Positions 18,195 through 30,523 of a stretch of DNA of 64,000 nucleotides are shown piece by piece. How positions within the stretch are numbered: position 1 is the first letter of the stretch; every line of letters begins with the position of its first letter. The stretch spans positions 35,799,001 to 35,863,000 of the forward strand of contig NC_068560.1 of assembly GCF_022201045.2 (NCBI RefSeq). Direction: 5' to 3'. Both the position numbers and the translations under genes were made by a program. Source of the DNA: Citrus sinensis (Eukaryota; Streptophyta; Magnoliopsida; Sapindales; Rutaceae). The notes below the pieces were generated by a model. It saw only the letters and a list, made by a program, of their open reading frames with translations. It did not search any database and was not told the DNA's origin.

Positions 18195-18950
18195 AGTTAA
18201 TTAAGTCGAGTATCTAGTTAAGTAAAAAGTGAAGTGAGTGAGTTCAGTAAATCGAGTATATAGTCGAACTAGAAGTGAGTCAAGTAAGTCAAGTAGTTAA
18301 GAAATAAGTAAAGTGAGTCCAGTATGAAGTCGAGTAAGAGTTGAGTAAGGGTAATTGTAAGTTGATTAAGTCTAATAGTAAATCGAGTAGCATAAGAAGA
18401 CTCAAATAATTAGTTGAGTAAGTTTTTTGAACAAGTGGAGCATGAGTCGAATAAACATCTTGAAAAAGTGAAGGGTCAAGTAAGAACAAGTCGAGTAGGA
18501 GTAGGGTAAATTCTTGAACAAGTTGAATATAAGTCGAGTAAGTCTTTTAAATAAGTTAAATAAGAACAAGTTAATTAGAATTCAAGTAAGTTTTGAATAA
18601 GTGAGTAAGAGTTGAGTAAGAGTCGATAGGAGTCAATTAAGTTTTTTAATAAGTGGAGTAAGGGTCATGTAAGTCTTTTGAATAAGTCAAGTAATAATAT
18701 GTCGAGTAAGAGTCATGTAAGTTATTTTAATATGTCGAGTAAGAGTCATGTAAGTTTTTTTAATAAGTCAAATAATTTTTTTTGTACAAGTCAGATGGAG
18801 TCGGGTAAGTTTTTGAACAAGTCGAATAGGGGTTGAGTAAGTCTTTTAAATAAGCCGAGTAGAAATCTAATAACCTTTTGAGCAAGCCAAGGAGAAGTTG
18901 AATAAGTTTTTGAACATGTCCAGTAGGAGTATAGTAAGTTTTTCGCTTGA
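18195..18950. repeat. Degenerate minisatellite based on GTCGAGTAAG
   Basis: About 750 bases are built from imperfect copies of a ~10-base word (aaGTCGAGTAAGag), often combined into longer units such as 'agtcatgtaagtttttt'. It is strand-asymmetric: G, A and T dominate and C is scarce on the plus strand. Copies vary too much and spacers are too irregular for CRISPR. No coding potential is seen. Confidence 0.8.
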
Positions 18951-19035
18951 CTTTAAGATATTTTATCTAATTTTGTGAAGATTTAATTGAGGGTATTTTT
19001 ATATTTTTTGTAGGTTTTTTGAGATATACATGCAC

Positions 19036-19222
19036 AATATTAAAGGGTCAAAATAGTCAATGCATATTTCGTGTATTTTAAGCTAATTGGAGTATATTCC
19101 ACGCAATTCCTTCATTTGACACACTATTGTAATATTGAAGGGTCAAACTATTCAATGCATATTTTGTGTATTTTGAGCTGTTGGAGTATATACTACACAA
19201 TTCATTTGTTTAACATGCTACA
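19036..19222. repeat. Tandem duplication of a ~95-bp unit
   Basis: Unit 1 (19036-19130) and unit 2 (from 19131) share 'gggtcaaa', 'tcaatgcatattt', 'gtgtatttt' and 'ttggagtatat' in the same order, with roughly 15-20% divergence by eye. The second copy runs up to the left end of the next MITE. Confidence 0.75.
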
Positions 19223-19686
19223 GTAGGGTTGGTAAAACTTGGGTTCGGGTCCTAGTATCGCAATGCCCGGATTAGGACCGAATGTACATTTTTAGATGCC
19301 TAAGCCAAGCTTAAAAAACCAGCATCGGGCTGGGTTTTAATTTGAATACCCGAATTTTATACTTTTTTTTAATATTATATAAGTATAATTTTTATTATTT
19401 TTTTTGTAATTTTAAATTTTTTAAATTTATTTCAATGAAATTAGACATGAAAATATAAGATTTAAATGTTTAAAACTTTACATATATATAATAGATGAAT
19501 TAAACAAATATAAAAACTTAAAATAATATATATATTTTATAATATTTTTTAATAAAATATGGGTTCTAGGCTGAGTCCTGGATTTATTAAGTGATGTTCA
19601 GGAACGATCCAAACCGAGTATTACTCGACCCACATTGCCCAAGCTCAATCCGAGTCCAGAATAGATGGATATTTTTACCACCCTTA
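19223..19686. mobile_element. hAT-like MITE, degenerate target duplication
   Basis: The left end (TAGGGTTGGTAAAA) matches the inverse of the right end (TTTTACCACCCTTA) with few mismatches. The flanks ATGCTACA and ACACTACA agree at 6 of 8 positions, consistent with an aged 8-bp duplication. The interior contains 'gggttcgggtcc' and 'cccgaattt' words and no coding capacity. It is similar in style to the element at 266-993. Confidence 0.6.
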
Positions 19687-19960
19687 ACACTACATTACAA
19701 TTTACATGAGATTATAATGCAATACAATTTCATGTTTGGTAAATTATTAATAATGCATCATAGTGCATTATAATATACCATAACAGCACACTGTTCACAT
19801 TAAACAAAGCCAGAGGAGTTTTTTGTAATGTAGGTACTATTCACATTAGGTTTTTTTTTTTTGGGTTTTAAAATTCTTTTATTAAAATAATAAAAAAATT
19901 CAGAAATAATGCCGCGGTATTTCTTAACTATCAAGTCAAGGAGTTGAAAGGAAGCGCAAG

Positions 19961-20053
19961 AGATATTTTCGACATTCCCAAAAATATCTGCTTACGATCC
20001 AGTTCTAATAAGCGCGGGCGTTGACGTGGCAACATGATGGCCCATGACACGTG
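19961..20053 (+). promoter_or_regulatory. Evening elements plus ABRE/G-box upstream of COR27
   Basis: Two exact evening elements lie 11 bases apart in opposite orientations: AGATATTTT at 19961-19969 and AAAATATCT at 19981-19989. Downstream are an ABRE-like ACGTGGC (20024-20030) and a G-box CACGTG inside ACACGTGT (20048-20053). In Arabidopsis, evening elements with ABRE-like motifs drive cold induction and circadian gating of COR27, so this set sits where expected, about 210-300 bases before the start codon. Function is inferred from motif identity and position. Confidence 0.8.
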
Positions 20054-20262
20054 TAAAAGCGGTGACAACTGTAACGTTCTTTGATCTCACCCAAGGCCAC
20101 CTCCTCTACTTTCCCCCTTCTTCTTCTTCTTCTCTTTTTCTCACTCTGTTTGTCAAATTGTTTGTTCTCTAAAACAGAATTAGAAAAAATAAAATAAAAG
20201 AAGGAAAGAACACTCTTTTTATCTTCTGAATAAAGGGCGGGCTTTTAAAATTGTGTGTTTGC

Positions 20263-22554
20263 ATGGATGGTTTAGGGAGCAATGAAAATCAGACGACTCC
20301 TCGTGCATCTGATCAATTGGGTCCTGACAAATCAGGCGATAAAGAGCCTTGGAGCCTGGTATGGTATCATATATCTCTTCTTCCTTTGATGTCCTTTACA
20401 AGCGCTAATAAAATCATGAATCCTGACCAAGCTTTTATGCATAATATTAAGAAAGACCAACAATTTTGAATATTTTGTCAACTTTCCTTCGTGATATATT
20501 TGGTTTCTTTGATGAACTAATCGTGATTGAATTGGGGTTACCTGAAGGAATAGGTAAAGTTGCTTGGTTTATTTTCATAAGGGTTATCAGATTAGGTCAA
20601 TGACAGTAGTTTGATTACGTCACCATGTTAAGGTCCCAAGGCCAGTTTAGTATTGAGGTCTGTCGTGGGAAAAAAGAAAAGAAAAGAAAAAAGTTGTAGT
20701 TTTTAAATGAAAATCGGCAATGTAGGGTAAATGTAATTTTTAAATAATAATTGCGATAAAAATAATAATATAGGCTTTTCATTATGCTTAGTGTGGAAAA
20801 ATTTAACTTTAACTTTCAAATTACAGGAAAAATTTAACTTAACTTTCAAATTACAATACGTGTTTACCAAATATTTTAAAATTACGGCTTCTCAACGACA
20901 CGTTTGAATGGCTTTAAGCTTTGTTTAGAAGAAAGTAGATAAATAAAAATGCAATTAAGTGCCAAAATCGATTTATGATGTTAAACCTTTACATGTATTT
21001 CTTAAAAGTGCTTCTTGCTCCCATGTTCTCAGTTGAAATCTACCTTGTTTGTTTAAGGGTTTCTGATCACAATGTTAATTGCATATCAGGATTCACGAGT
21101 AACAGAATGGACAGATGAGAAGCATAGTTTGTACCTTAAATCCATGGAAGCATCATTTGTTAACCAGTTATATAGTGCTGCGGATATTCCTGCTCGGAGC
21201 GATGTTACATCATCTAGGAAAATGCATTGTGCTACTTCTGGCCAGGTTTGTTTGAACACGACTCTTGTTTGAAGGACTGTCGACTCTGTTGCTTTTGTAC
21301 ATGTTCTGTGCTTACAAAAGTGTGGTCTTTGTTATTTTTATTGTTTCTTTCTATCTTTATTCTAGTTTAAGATTCTTCGACGTGGTTGCTGGCAGAAGCT
21401 CTACTTAGAGAGACCTGAATTTCAACCAAATAGGACATGCAATTCTCATGGTCTTTCGGCAAATCCGTGGATCCGGCATTTTAAATCTGAATGCAAGCCA
21501 AAAACATTTGCGTCTCCATATCCTCCAGGTATTGCTGGATCAAAAATAGTAATCAATATTAGTGGGAAGAAGGCAGTGTCCTATGAAGCAGCTACTAGAT
21601 CTGAACACCTTGATGCGTCTCATTTGTGTCGTCATGATTTGTCTGGCAGTAGTGCAGGTGCTGACAGCTATACTTTAATCTAAGGGCAAATATTTGTTAC
21701 TTTACATCCATTGCTTCACACCTCCTTTTTCCTGTATCTTGCTTGTTTAATGTCATCACATGAGTGAAGTAAAATTTATCACCGGTTCCACAATGTGAAA
21801 TTATCGGTTAATCACATTAAATGATCCGCATCTTTGATTTATTCTATAGTTTATTTTGGGTTCTGTTCTCTTCTAATTCGTCAATCATAAAAGTTCTTAG
21901 GAGGCTGAAGGTGGCAATATGCATTGATAAATATGGGTGTACAAGAGTTCAGTAATAGATATATCTGGTATATACTTGAAAGAATAAGATAAAGATTTAG
22001 TCATGGGGGATTAAAAATTTTCATGAAGCCACCTCATCTAGTCCAGGGTAAAGTGTGATCGAGTTGAGTACAGAGTTAGAGGAAGAAGAGCAAGAAATGA
22101 TTTCATGAGAAATTTTATTTTCTACAATAAGATTCGTGTTGCTGTTACAAATTAGAAGGTTCTTTAATTCATTGGCAGAGAGGTGATGGGCTATGTTGCA
22201 TATAGCTTACCAACTCTCTGAGACTCTGACGATGCTTTGATTTCTTGCAGAGGTGTCGGATCAGAACTTCATTGATGAAGAGAGTAAAGGTGAGAAAGCA
22301 AGCTGTACATGTAGCTCAAAAAAGATGAAAACTGAGAAACCTGATGCTTCAAGCCATGATGATCAGGTAACATGTACACTTAATTCATAAGCAGCTTTTG
22401 TGAGAGCTAAGAAGTAAGATTATGATATTGTCTGGGCGATCTTAGTTTAACATTGTCCATCTTGGTCATGCTCTTTTAGGTTGTCCCACGCCAGCAAAGC
22501 AAGCGTACCATGACAGAAAACTGTCCTGAGAAGTGTGTTTTTCCAGCCAGATGA
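20263..22554 (+). CDS. COR27: COR27/COR28-type cold-regulated, clock-associated protein
   Basis: Five coding exons: 20263-20358, 21090-21245, 21366-21657, 22251-22366 and 22480-22554. They total 735 bp, or 244 residues, in frame. The start is the ATG giving MDGLGSNEN; codons upstream in the same frame lack an ATG. Diagnostic blocks are EWTDEKHSLYLKSMEASFVNQLY (from residue 38, given here only as the family signature), RRGCWQKLY (about 89-97) and NPWIRHF. A Val-Pro pair, QVVPRQ (residues 220-225), lies near the C terminus, where COR27/28 carry a COP1-binding VP motif. Arabidopsis COR27 and COR28 are small nuclear proteins that link cold, light signalling (COP1/HY5) and the circadian clock. Length is close to theirs (about 240). 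Assignment to COR27 rather than COR28 rests mainly on the neighbouring SCP2 gene. Confidence 0.85.
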
Positions 22555-23825
22555 GATGAAGAACAAGAATGCAAATGGCTTGCTTATCTACTCCTCTTCT
22601 AACAAAAGGAGTGCTTGCGGGGGACTCTGTGCAGATCAATTATGCTGACTTAACCCAAGATTATAGGAGCATTTATGCATTGCTGGGGAGAAATGACTTG
22701 CTATTTCCATCTACTGTACTCTCTGCATCTAAGCCTAAAGCCCACTATCATGTTGTTGTTGGTGGTTTTTTTTGTTTTTTTTGGCTTTTTTATACTATTC
22801 GTCATTATGTTTGCTGAAATATCAGATTTTCTTTTTGTTTTCATTTCTTTTAAAATTTAAGGTAAATGGGAAATGCTAGAGATCGCATCGAGTCTATTTT
22901 CACTTACATTCTATGTTTCATTTTTGCGAATGGGCATATCATTTTGAAAATTATTTGGTTGCATCAGTTTAGCATTACAGATTCTTCCGAAAAATCAATG
23001 CGTATAAATGAAGCCATCCATCGGCGCCAAATGAAGGACATTCATACATGGAAATAATAAGTCAATGATCTGAGAAAGAAAAGTTAGCATGAATATTTCC
23101 GTGAAGTTAAAAATTTGAATAATTGTAATTGAACATTTTTAAATTCCGTTTTATTAGGTTAAGATCATATTGCTGGCAATTCTAGAAAAATTGAATATTC
23201 CTTTACCAGTCTCTCGATTCGGTATTTTTGTACTTTATATATATATATATAAACGATACAAAAAAGAATACTAAATATTATTTCGTTTTTTAATAGAGCG
23301 AGAGTCATTTAAAAAAAGAAAGAAACAATAATAAAATACACGTCTGAGTAAAGGAACCGGAACAGCCGTACAGCTGTTATCTCGGCGGCGACACCAAAAT
23401 CATGGCAAGAAAATTAAAGGCGACGTGTAACAGTCTTAATATTTATAATTATTAGTACAAGAATTTTTCTTTTTAAAAAAAAAAAATTATTTTCTTTTTC
23501 TTTCTTTACAACTTTCTAATTTTTAAAGAAAGACGACACGCATCTCCTCAGATTCCTCTCATTGTCCAATTTATTTCATTCCTCAGAAAGTCGCCTCGCT
23601 GGTTTTGAAAGGTAGGCGATGCTCCTCGCTTTCCTTGATTATCTCGACTCGATCTCCAGGGTTTCGATTTTTCCCTTTTTATATTTGTTCGATTTCCTAA
23701 CTAATTGATATTTTTTTTTTCAATAGTTATAGCTTGCTTTGGTTTCCGGGATTTGTGGAATCCCGGTTCTGTCCATAATTATAACCAATTGTTGGAGTAG
23801 GGCTTAGAAATTGTGAGATATTACA
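22555..23825. other. COR27 3' flank and COQ10 promoter/5' UTR
   Basis: The left part is the COR27 3' UTR; short frames there (22569-23057) carry no family motif. A short TA repeat lies near 23240. The segment 23380-23825 should be the COQ10 promoter and 5' UTR. A GT at about 23612 and a T-rich acceptor ending near 23726 could bound a 5' UTR intron, but this is uncertain. Confidence 0.5.
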
Positions 23826-25934
23826 ATGCCGCCATTCATGCCGGTCTCAAAAGCCTTGGGTTCCTTAGTTTCACGCACAACGGGCAGTAGACATTTGATT
23901 AGTTCTGCCAAAAGCGATGGGCAGCTACGTAAGCTCAATCAGTTTCGACGATTGTGTGGAATAACAGGGATCGAAACATCTTCAGTCCATAAATTGATTG
24001 GTGCTCACCAAAATATTAGTTCTTCATTAGCTAATTTTTGCCAAAATAATGGTAATGTTCTGCAAAGGAGGCGGTTTCTTGGTGTCGGAGACGGGGAAGA
24101 GGGTGATGTCTTATCCAAAGTTTATGAAGAGCGACGTGTTTTAGGGTAATTTTGCTTGAAACTCTTTTGTTTTTGTTTCTGGTAATCCACTTGAATTTCC
24201 TTGTTCATTATTCATTTCCTAAGTTTAATTCTTCAGTATGCATGATTGTGGAAGAAAATTCTTGAATTTACTTCCTCATGGTTGCAGCATATATATTTTC
24301 TGCCCCTTAATGATTTTTTGTATTGGATTTTCATTAGCTGATATATCTTTTCAATTCCAGCTACTCTCCGGAGCAGTTATTTGATGTAGTTGCTGCTGTT
24401 GATTTGTATCACGGGTTTGTCCCCTGGTGTCAGCGGTCAGAGATACTGAAACACAACCCAGATGGATCTTTTGATGCCGAGTTGGAGATTGGGTTTAAAT
24501 TTCTTGTTGAAAGTTATGTTTCCCACGTGGAGTTAAACAGACCAAAGTTCGTTAAGGTAACAAGATGTGAAACTGTTTATTGGGTTTTCCTTTTTCTTGG
24601 ACTCCATTTTTGTGATGCACAGAGCATTCATTCTCGTCTTTAAAGAAAATGTGCCATTTTGAGACAAGCAGGACATGCATTTCGGGGCTGTGAACATGTT
24701 GTTCAAATGATTGCTTCTTGCATAGCTACTGCTTAAGTCCAAACTTCTCATTAATTTAACTTTGGTCCTAGTAGATTGTTGTACTATAATACACTGATCA
24801 TTCATTCTTGTATTTATATAAATGCTCTACTTCATACCAACAGGATATGCAGTTAAGAGTTGTAAACACGGTGTATCAATTGGAGTTCTTCTTGTGTACC
24901 TACTGCTTTAGTTCAAACTTCTTGTTAACTGTGCAATTCTTGCTCTATACCTTTTTGAATTGAGATCGAGATGAAAGTCTTAAATGTAGGATATTGCTGC
25001 TAGCTTTACCATGAAATGGAATAAAAGATGAAATATGACCACCTACTCCGAGCCAGTATGTGCAATGGTGGAGTCATTTGTTGGTCATTTCATTTTTGCG
25101 ATATCTTAGAACTCTGAGACGGTCCTTACTGTAGGTGATTTTGATTTCCAAATGTTTTCTCCTTTTGGCTGTTGAATTTTTATGGTCTTAAATTTTTGTT
25201 CTGCTTTATTTTACAGACAACCGCATCAGACAGTTCCCTTTTTGACCATCTAATAAATATTTGGGAATTCAATCCTGGACCTTCTCCTGGAACTTGCAAC
25301 CTGTACTTTTTGGTGGATTTTAAGTTTCACTCACCACTTTATCGACAGGTAATGGTCCTTCATTTGGTTTTTCATATCATGCTTTGCCAATATTGAGGAA
25401 CAAAGTTGGAAGGCAATTCAGCAATTTAACTTCTAGAGGGATATGAATTACCAAAATTCCATAGGTTTTGCAAAAAATTGAAAGTAATTGTGGGCATGCT
25501 CTTTTAAAGTAGTTCATAGGATCAAGTTAGGAATAATCTTTCTCTCTCTCTATCTTTGTTTGGAATGAACTGAAACCGGAGGCAAACCAATTGCTCGGTA
25601 AAAAATGGAAACAAAATGTTAACCAATTTCTGGGGAAAAACCAAATGGAACTACCAGTTCAATTCAGTCCTATCAGTTTAGTTTGGTTGTGTGTAAACTT
25701 TGTCCACCCCCTCTTGTAACTTGAAAGGATATTAGCATTGTTGAATCTTTTACTATACTTATGAAGAGAAGCATGAAGGATGCTAATTTTGCTGAGGGCT
25801 CTGCTTAACAGGCAGCGTCTATGTTCTTTAAGGAGGTGGTCTCTCGATTGGTTGGCTCGTTCAGTGAACGCTGCCGGTTGATTTATGGGCCAGAGGCCCC
25901 AATCCTTGAAAACACTTACGAACAGAGGGTATGA
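23826..25934 (+). CDS. COQ10: Coenzyme Q-binding protein COQ10, mitochondrial
   Basis: Four coding exons: 23826-24145, 24361-24556, 25217-25348 and 25812-25934. They total 771 bp, or 256 residues. The first ~95 residues are basic, Ser-rich and poor in acids (for example FLGVGDG after QRRR), which suggests a mitochondrial presequence. The START/polyketide-cyclase fold follows: YSPEQLFDVVAAVDLYHGFVPWC, SEIL..NPDGSFDAELEIGFKFL, then HLINIWEFNPG, NLYFLVDFKF and a C-terminal helix FFKEVVSRLVGSFSERC. COQ10 proteins bind ubiquinone and are needed for efficient respiratory electron transfer; they are not biosynthetic enzymes. Length is typical of the plant family. Nothing is broken. Confidence 0.93.
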
Positions 25935-28900
25935 AGATTGGTTTTTCCATTCAATCAGGTTGCTGCTGATTGAATGTCATCCTCCAAAGAGCAGTCTGAA
26001 TGCTGGTGAGATCAAACAAAAAATGATCTGACAATGTGAAACTGGCACTGGGTGGTTTTAGTTTTGTATCCTTCCCAGCTATAGATCTTTTATGATTGTA
26101 TTCTATCCAGCTATTGATCTTTCAAATGGTCATAAATGGCTCTTAATCAGTCATTTCTATTTTTCCCTTGTCAATCCACCTTTTATTGATAACTTAGATG
26201 TGGCATCTTCGATATGTGCGACGGTAAACCCTACTTGGTTTTTTTTTTTTTTATCAATCAATATTGAAGTATTAATTGTCGCATAAATGAAGCTTTGATG
26301 TGAATCTTCTAATATAAGGCAAATACTAAGTTATATTTAATGTAACTTACACCACTCAAACATATTATGCAGGTTCCACACAGGTATTACTGTTCTTGTG
26401 AGTGGTGTAAGTGACATTAAATGTAACTTAGGGGCTCCCTTAATATAATATGCTTGTGAAATATTAACAGTAATTACATAACGTGGTGGAGCATCCAATT
26501 GCTTCTTATTGAGACGCGATTTGCAGCTTGTGTCCAGAGGGATTGGGGATTTGGCGGCGTTGGGCCGGAGTGGATGGCCCAATGACCGGTACCGATGCTT
26601 TCTGGAGTTCAGGCCTATGATGGTCACGTTGGCATGGACCAAAGCTTCTTCATAAGACGTTAAGAAGATCGAGGAGTAGTGTGATTATTTGACTCTTCCG
26701 AGTTCCGACATCCGTTATAAGTCTCACTTTTTAATAAATCTCATTTATTTTACAGTTACATAAGTCATGTGTCCTTTCTAAATTCAAACTTTTAATGTAA
26801 ATGGAGGTAATTTTTTTTATTAGAGGGGTCAAATAAATATTTTTAGATTTATTTTTTAACAAATAATTTGCAAGATTTTCAAATACCTTGGAAGAAAATG
26901 ATTTTTTGGTGGCTAATCTCAATTTTAAGAATAACTTGTAAGATTTTCAAGCATAAGATAGAGCAACAACAACATGCAATTTGTCAAAATGAGTTTATAA
27001 TTATCAAATTAATTGTTGACAATTTTTTTTTTGGAGGGGGTTGTTTAACTAGAGATTAGTCCAGTTACGCAGTTTAATCAAACAAAATGATGGTTGATGA
27101 TGAGTATCTAAGTGCGTCTTCTTGCTAATGCATGAAAGTAACACGGTTTAGTTAATTTCTCGAGGATGGAAGGAAAAGGAAAAAGAAAAAAAGGAGGGAG
27201 GTCGCGGCTGAAGATAATTTGGAAATAGTTGATGATGACCATTGACCAGGCCGAAAATAAAAGTGAAAAGGAGGAGCACAAAATCCTGCCATCACCATGC
27301 AACATTACCGTCACCAATGACGCTGTTCGAGATTCGCACTGATATCATGAACCTGTGGCTCTGCTAGCCAATTCATGACAGTGTGAACGCGTATGTCGAT
27401 ATACTTACCAGTTACCACGCACCCATAATTCCTGAAAACTATAGTAACTAAAGACAATAAATACCGGACATGATTACTCCGAGGGAAACAAATATATTCG
27501 CATAATAAAATAATTAAAAGATAATATAACAATGATTTGGGAGTATATGCATGAAGGATGAACCCTCACTGCAGAGACGTCAAGTGCGTACTTTACCTAG
27601 TAATCAATGATGGAATAAGTGGGTTGAAGACCTGTCGTGATCTTGTAAGATTCTTGTTAATTTGTTTTTGTTTATTACCTCGATCCTGTAGCCAATAATT
27701 GAAGCGCCTTTTGGAGAACCTCCAGCTGTGTTGATAGTTATGTTAACATCGACCCTTCGTCTCTCTCACTGCCCAATCTCACCCTCAACCACCAATTTCT
27801 TTTCTTTTTCTTTTCTTTTCTTTGTTAATTTGACTACATCTATGTGTATGTATCTATACCTGCAAATTAATGACGAACAGCTAGCTAGCTCCATAGAATC
27901 TATATCTCTCTTTTCCGCTAGTCAATCCAGTTGCGTCGTTATCTTCGCCTCTATATATGTAATTACAAAAGTAAAGTATGCAGTGGCCAGTGGCTTATCT
28001 TTCTTTCTTTCTTTCTTTTCTTATTTTTGCTTTATCTCCCCCTTTGTTTCCACTCATTTTCGCAATCATTTCATAGAAAAAAAAAAAAAAAAAATTGTTT
28101 AGCCTAATCTTAAATTCTCTATCGTTCATTTCATTTGTTAGCCCATGGAGCTCAATCGGCTAATTACCATTATGTATACATTACTTAATTTCTTCCTTTT
28201 TGATAATCACCTGCTGTGTTGCGGCCGTCACATAGGATATTCTTGAACAACAAGACAAAAGCTACAAATTTTGAGAAACTTGATGATGTGCTTGAGGATT
28301 GGGTTGTCGATCGATGAAAGAGATGGCAAAGCCTATCGGAACATAAAGAATGATATAATTGAGAAAAGAATTGAAGAAAAAAAAAAATCTGTAGAACGTA
28401 TATTCTTTTTCCAAACCTTTTTAATTAATTATTGGGATCCCTTTTGACTCTTCGGTACGTGAATCAATTTCAAAAACCATATTGGTAGGGGGGGGCGGGG
28501 AGGGGTGCTGATGGATACAAGTTGCGATGCGATGCGATGGTAGTCCATACCGGGCGCCGTTGGCTCCACAATATGCATAGACAAAACAATGAATTGATGA
28601 GGAATTCAAATGCTACTTTAATTGTGATCATTAGTTTCTTTCATTCTCTTTTTAGATAAATTATTATTCTCTTGCCTACAAAAAAAAAAAAAAAAAAAAA
28701 CAGCGTCAATAAGCTTTCAACACTAAGTGGGGGGGGGGGGGGTTGATGGGGGTGTCATTCACAGCTTGTCTTTGATTGTTCATTTTTATGCCAGGCTGTC
28801 ATGCAAAAATTTGTCTTAAATCTTAATGCTCAAAATATGTGCTAGCTAATAAACTGATCAGAATCCTAAAGATTAACGTGTAGTCTAGAAGCTGACATTA

Positions 28901-29280
28901 GAAAAGAGCATCTTTTCAATTATCTACTCAATTAAAGCATCGTTTCAAATAAACCCGTATACGGCAGCGGACAGAGGGCATCATTAATTTCAGATTCCTT
29001 TTACTACGCTGAGGATATGGAATCTCGGAGATAATTTTGTTGCAAATAAAAAGTAGCCTTCAAAGGTGCATATACGAATACGACAGAAAAGGAGGTGGCC
29101 CCAAAAGTCATACGTATTTTTTGGCTTTAACTACGCTTATGAGAGTTAGAACATGTTTGAAATAGTCGTACCTCTAACCCTACTTTGCAAACACAGCAAT
29201 TCTTCCCTTTTTGTTTTTGTTTTTTTTTTTTTGTTTTTAATAATATTCCAACGTATGAACATCTAGCTAAAATGGGACAG

Positions 29281-29311
<31 letters not shown>

Positions 29312-29910
29312 AATATTAAAATACAAATCTCTCACCTATAAGCACAAAAATTTTGGTTATAGAATAAAATCTATTTCCATATAATTGGAGAAAACAAGTC
29401 TCTCTCATCTATGACATTAGACTTGAACTCTTAGGGTTCATTTAGTGCTCCTCATAATATGAGACTGCATTGCATTATGCAATACAGTTCATTTGGACTT
29501 AGCTAATGCGGTAGTTTGCCGCATTCTTTTTTATTATTATAATAAATAAATAAATAAAATTTTATAATTTATTATCATAATATAACATAATACAATACAA
29601 TATAGTATAATATTCTTTTTTTCTTTTATTTTTACATTATAACAATTAATATAAATTTTTTTAATTTATTATTAAATAATATTATCTAATAAAACAAATT
29701 TTTTATATTAATTATATTAAAAATATAATTAAATAATGTATAATTTGATTATATTATATCATAATAATTAATATATAAAAATAGACTATCATTTAATAAG
29801 TTAATATAACTAATAATAGATACTTAAAATAATATATAAAAAATATAATAAAATGTAACACTAGGGCCTGTGTTTTGCCCTTTTTCAATGTGAACTAAAA
29901 TTATTTATGT
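25935..29910. other. Gene-free stretch downstream of COQ10
   Basis: Apart from the MITE at 26316-26441 I see only simple repeats: an A-run at 28078-28094, G-runs at 28489 and 28728-28742, an A-run at 28680-28700 and an (AT)n at 29283-29308. A 124-codon frame near 27728 is a low-complexity Ser/Phe artefact of CT-rich DNA. The segment 29440-29880 has MITE-like AT-rich sequence with 'atgcattatgcaatac' words, but I could not set its ends. Confidence 0.55.
26316..26441. mobile_element. Foldback MITE, copy 1 (apparent 5-bp target duplication)
   Basis: The arms are long inverted repeats: TAAGTTATATTTAATGTAAC at 26327 onward against its inverse ending at 26430, continuing into 'cttacaccactca'. The outer ends are AAGGC...CCCTT. 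Flanking AATAT repeats (26311-26315 and 26442-26446) look like a 5-bp target duplication. It is 126 bp long with no coding capacity. Its ends and size match the element at 41684-41810. Confidence 0.7.
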
Positions 29911-30523
29911 CCCGTTTGGGATTGCTTTTCAGAGGTTCATTTTGAAAAGCTAATAGCTAATTTTGGTATTTGGTAATTTTTTTTTTTTTTTTACAGATCA
30001 CTTTTGGCAAAATGATCCCATTTTACAATAGATTTTGAAAAAGGAGGGAAGGAGTAGCTTTTGAAAATCTGATTTTAATAATTAGTTTCATACTTAATAC
30101 AATTTCATATATATTCTCATATAATTATGAAAATCCAAAATTATCCATATTAATTAAGAAATAAAATCATTAATTTAAATAGATTATTATTGCCAATTAT
30201 ATTAAGATAACATAATAAAAAATAAAATTAATAATGTAAAATTATTATAGTTATCAATTATTATATATACACCCAAAAAAATTTATATATATGTTTATAA
30301 ATGTTTAAATAAATTTTATTCAACATTATGTCTAATTCAATTATTAATATTCTTACAATAGTTTAACCGTAAGATTTACCAAATATATATAAATGCTTTT
30401 GAACAGCACTTTTAAAAATAAATTTTATCAGACATTTAATTGATTCTCTTCATGGCTAATTATTTTAACAACACAATTAACAATAATTATTTTAAAACCT
30501 ACTGCATTACCAAAATGACCCTT
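29911..30523. mobile_element. Possible MITE with GTTTGG-type ends
   Basis: The left end (GTCCCGTTTGGGATTGC) and the inverse of the right end (GGGTCATTTTGGTAATGC) share about two thirds of positions. The AT-rich interior with 'gcttttcagagg' and 'agcacttttaaaa' is typical of short plant DNA elements. No clear target duplication was found, so both ends and class are tentative. Confidence 0.4.

Noticed and set aside
18195-18950. CRISPR array
   Set aside because: Repeats vary in length and sequence and there are no regular unique spacers. This is plant nuclear DNA.
28441-28745. Coding or regulatory meaning of the G-runs
   Set aside because: They are plain homopolymers of 11-15 G and could be G-quadruplex-prone, but nothing else supports function and such runs are error-prone in assemblies.
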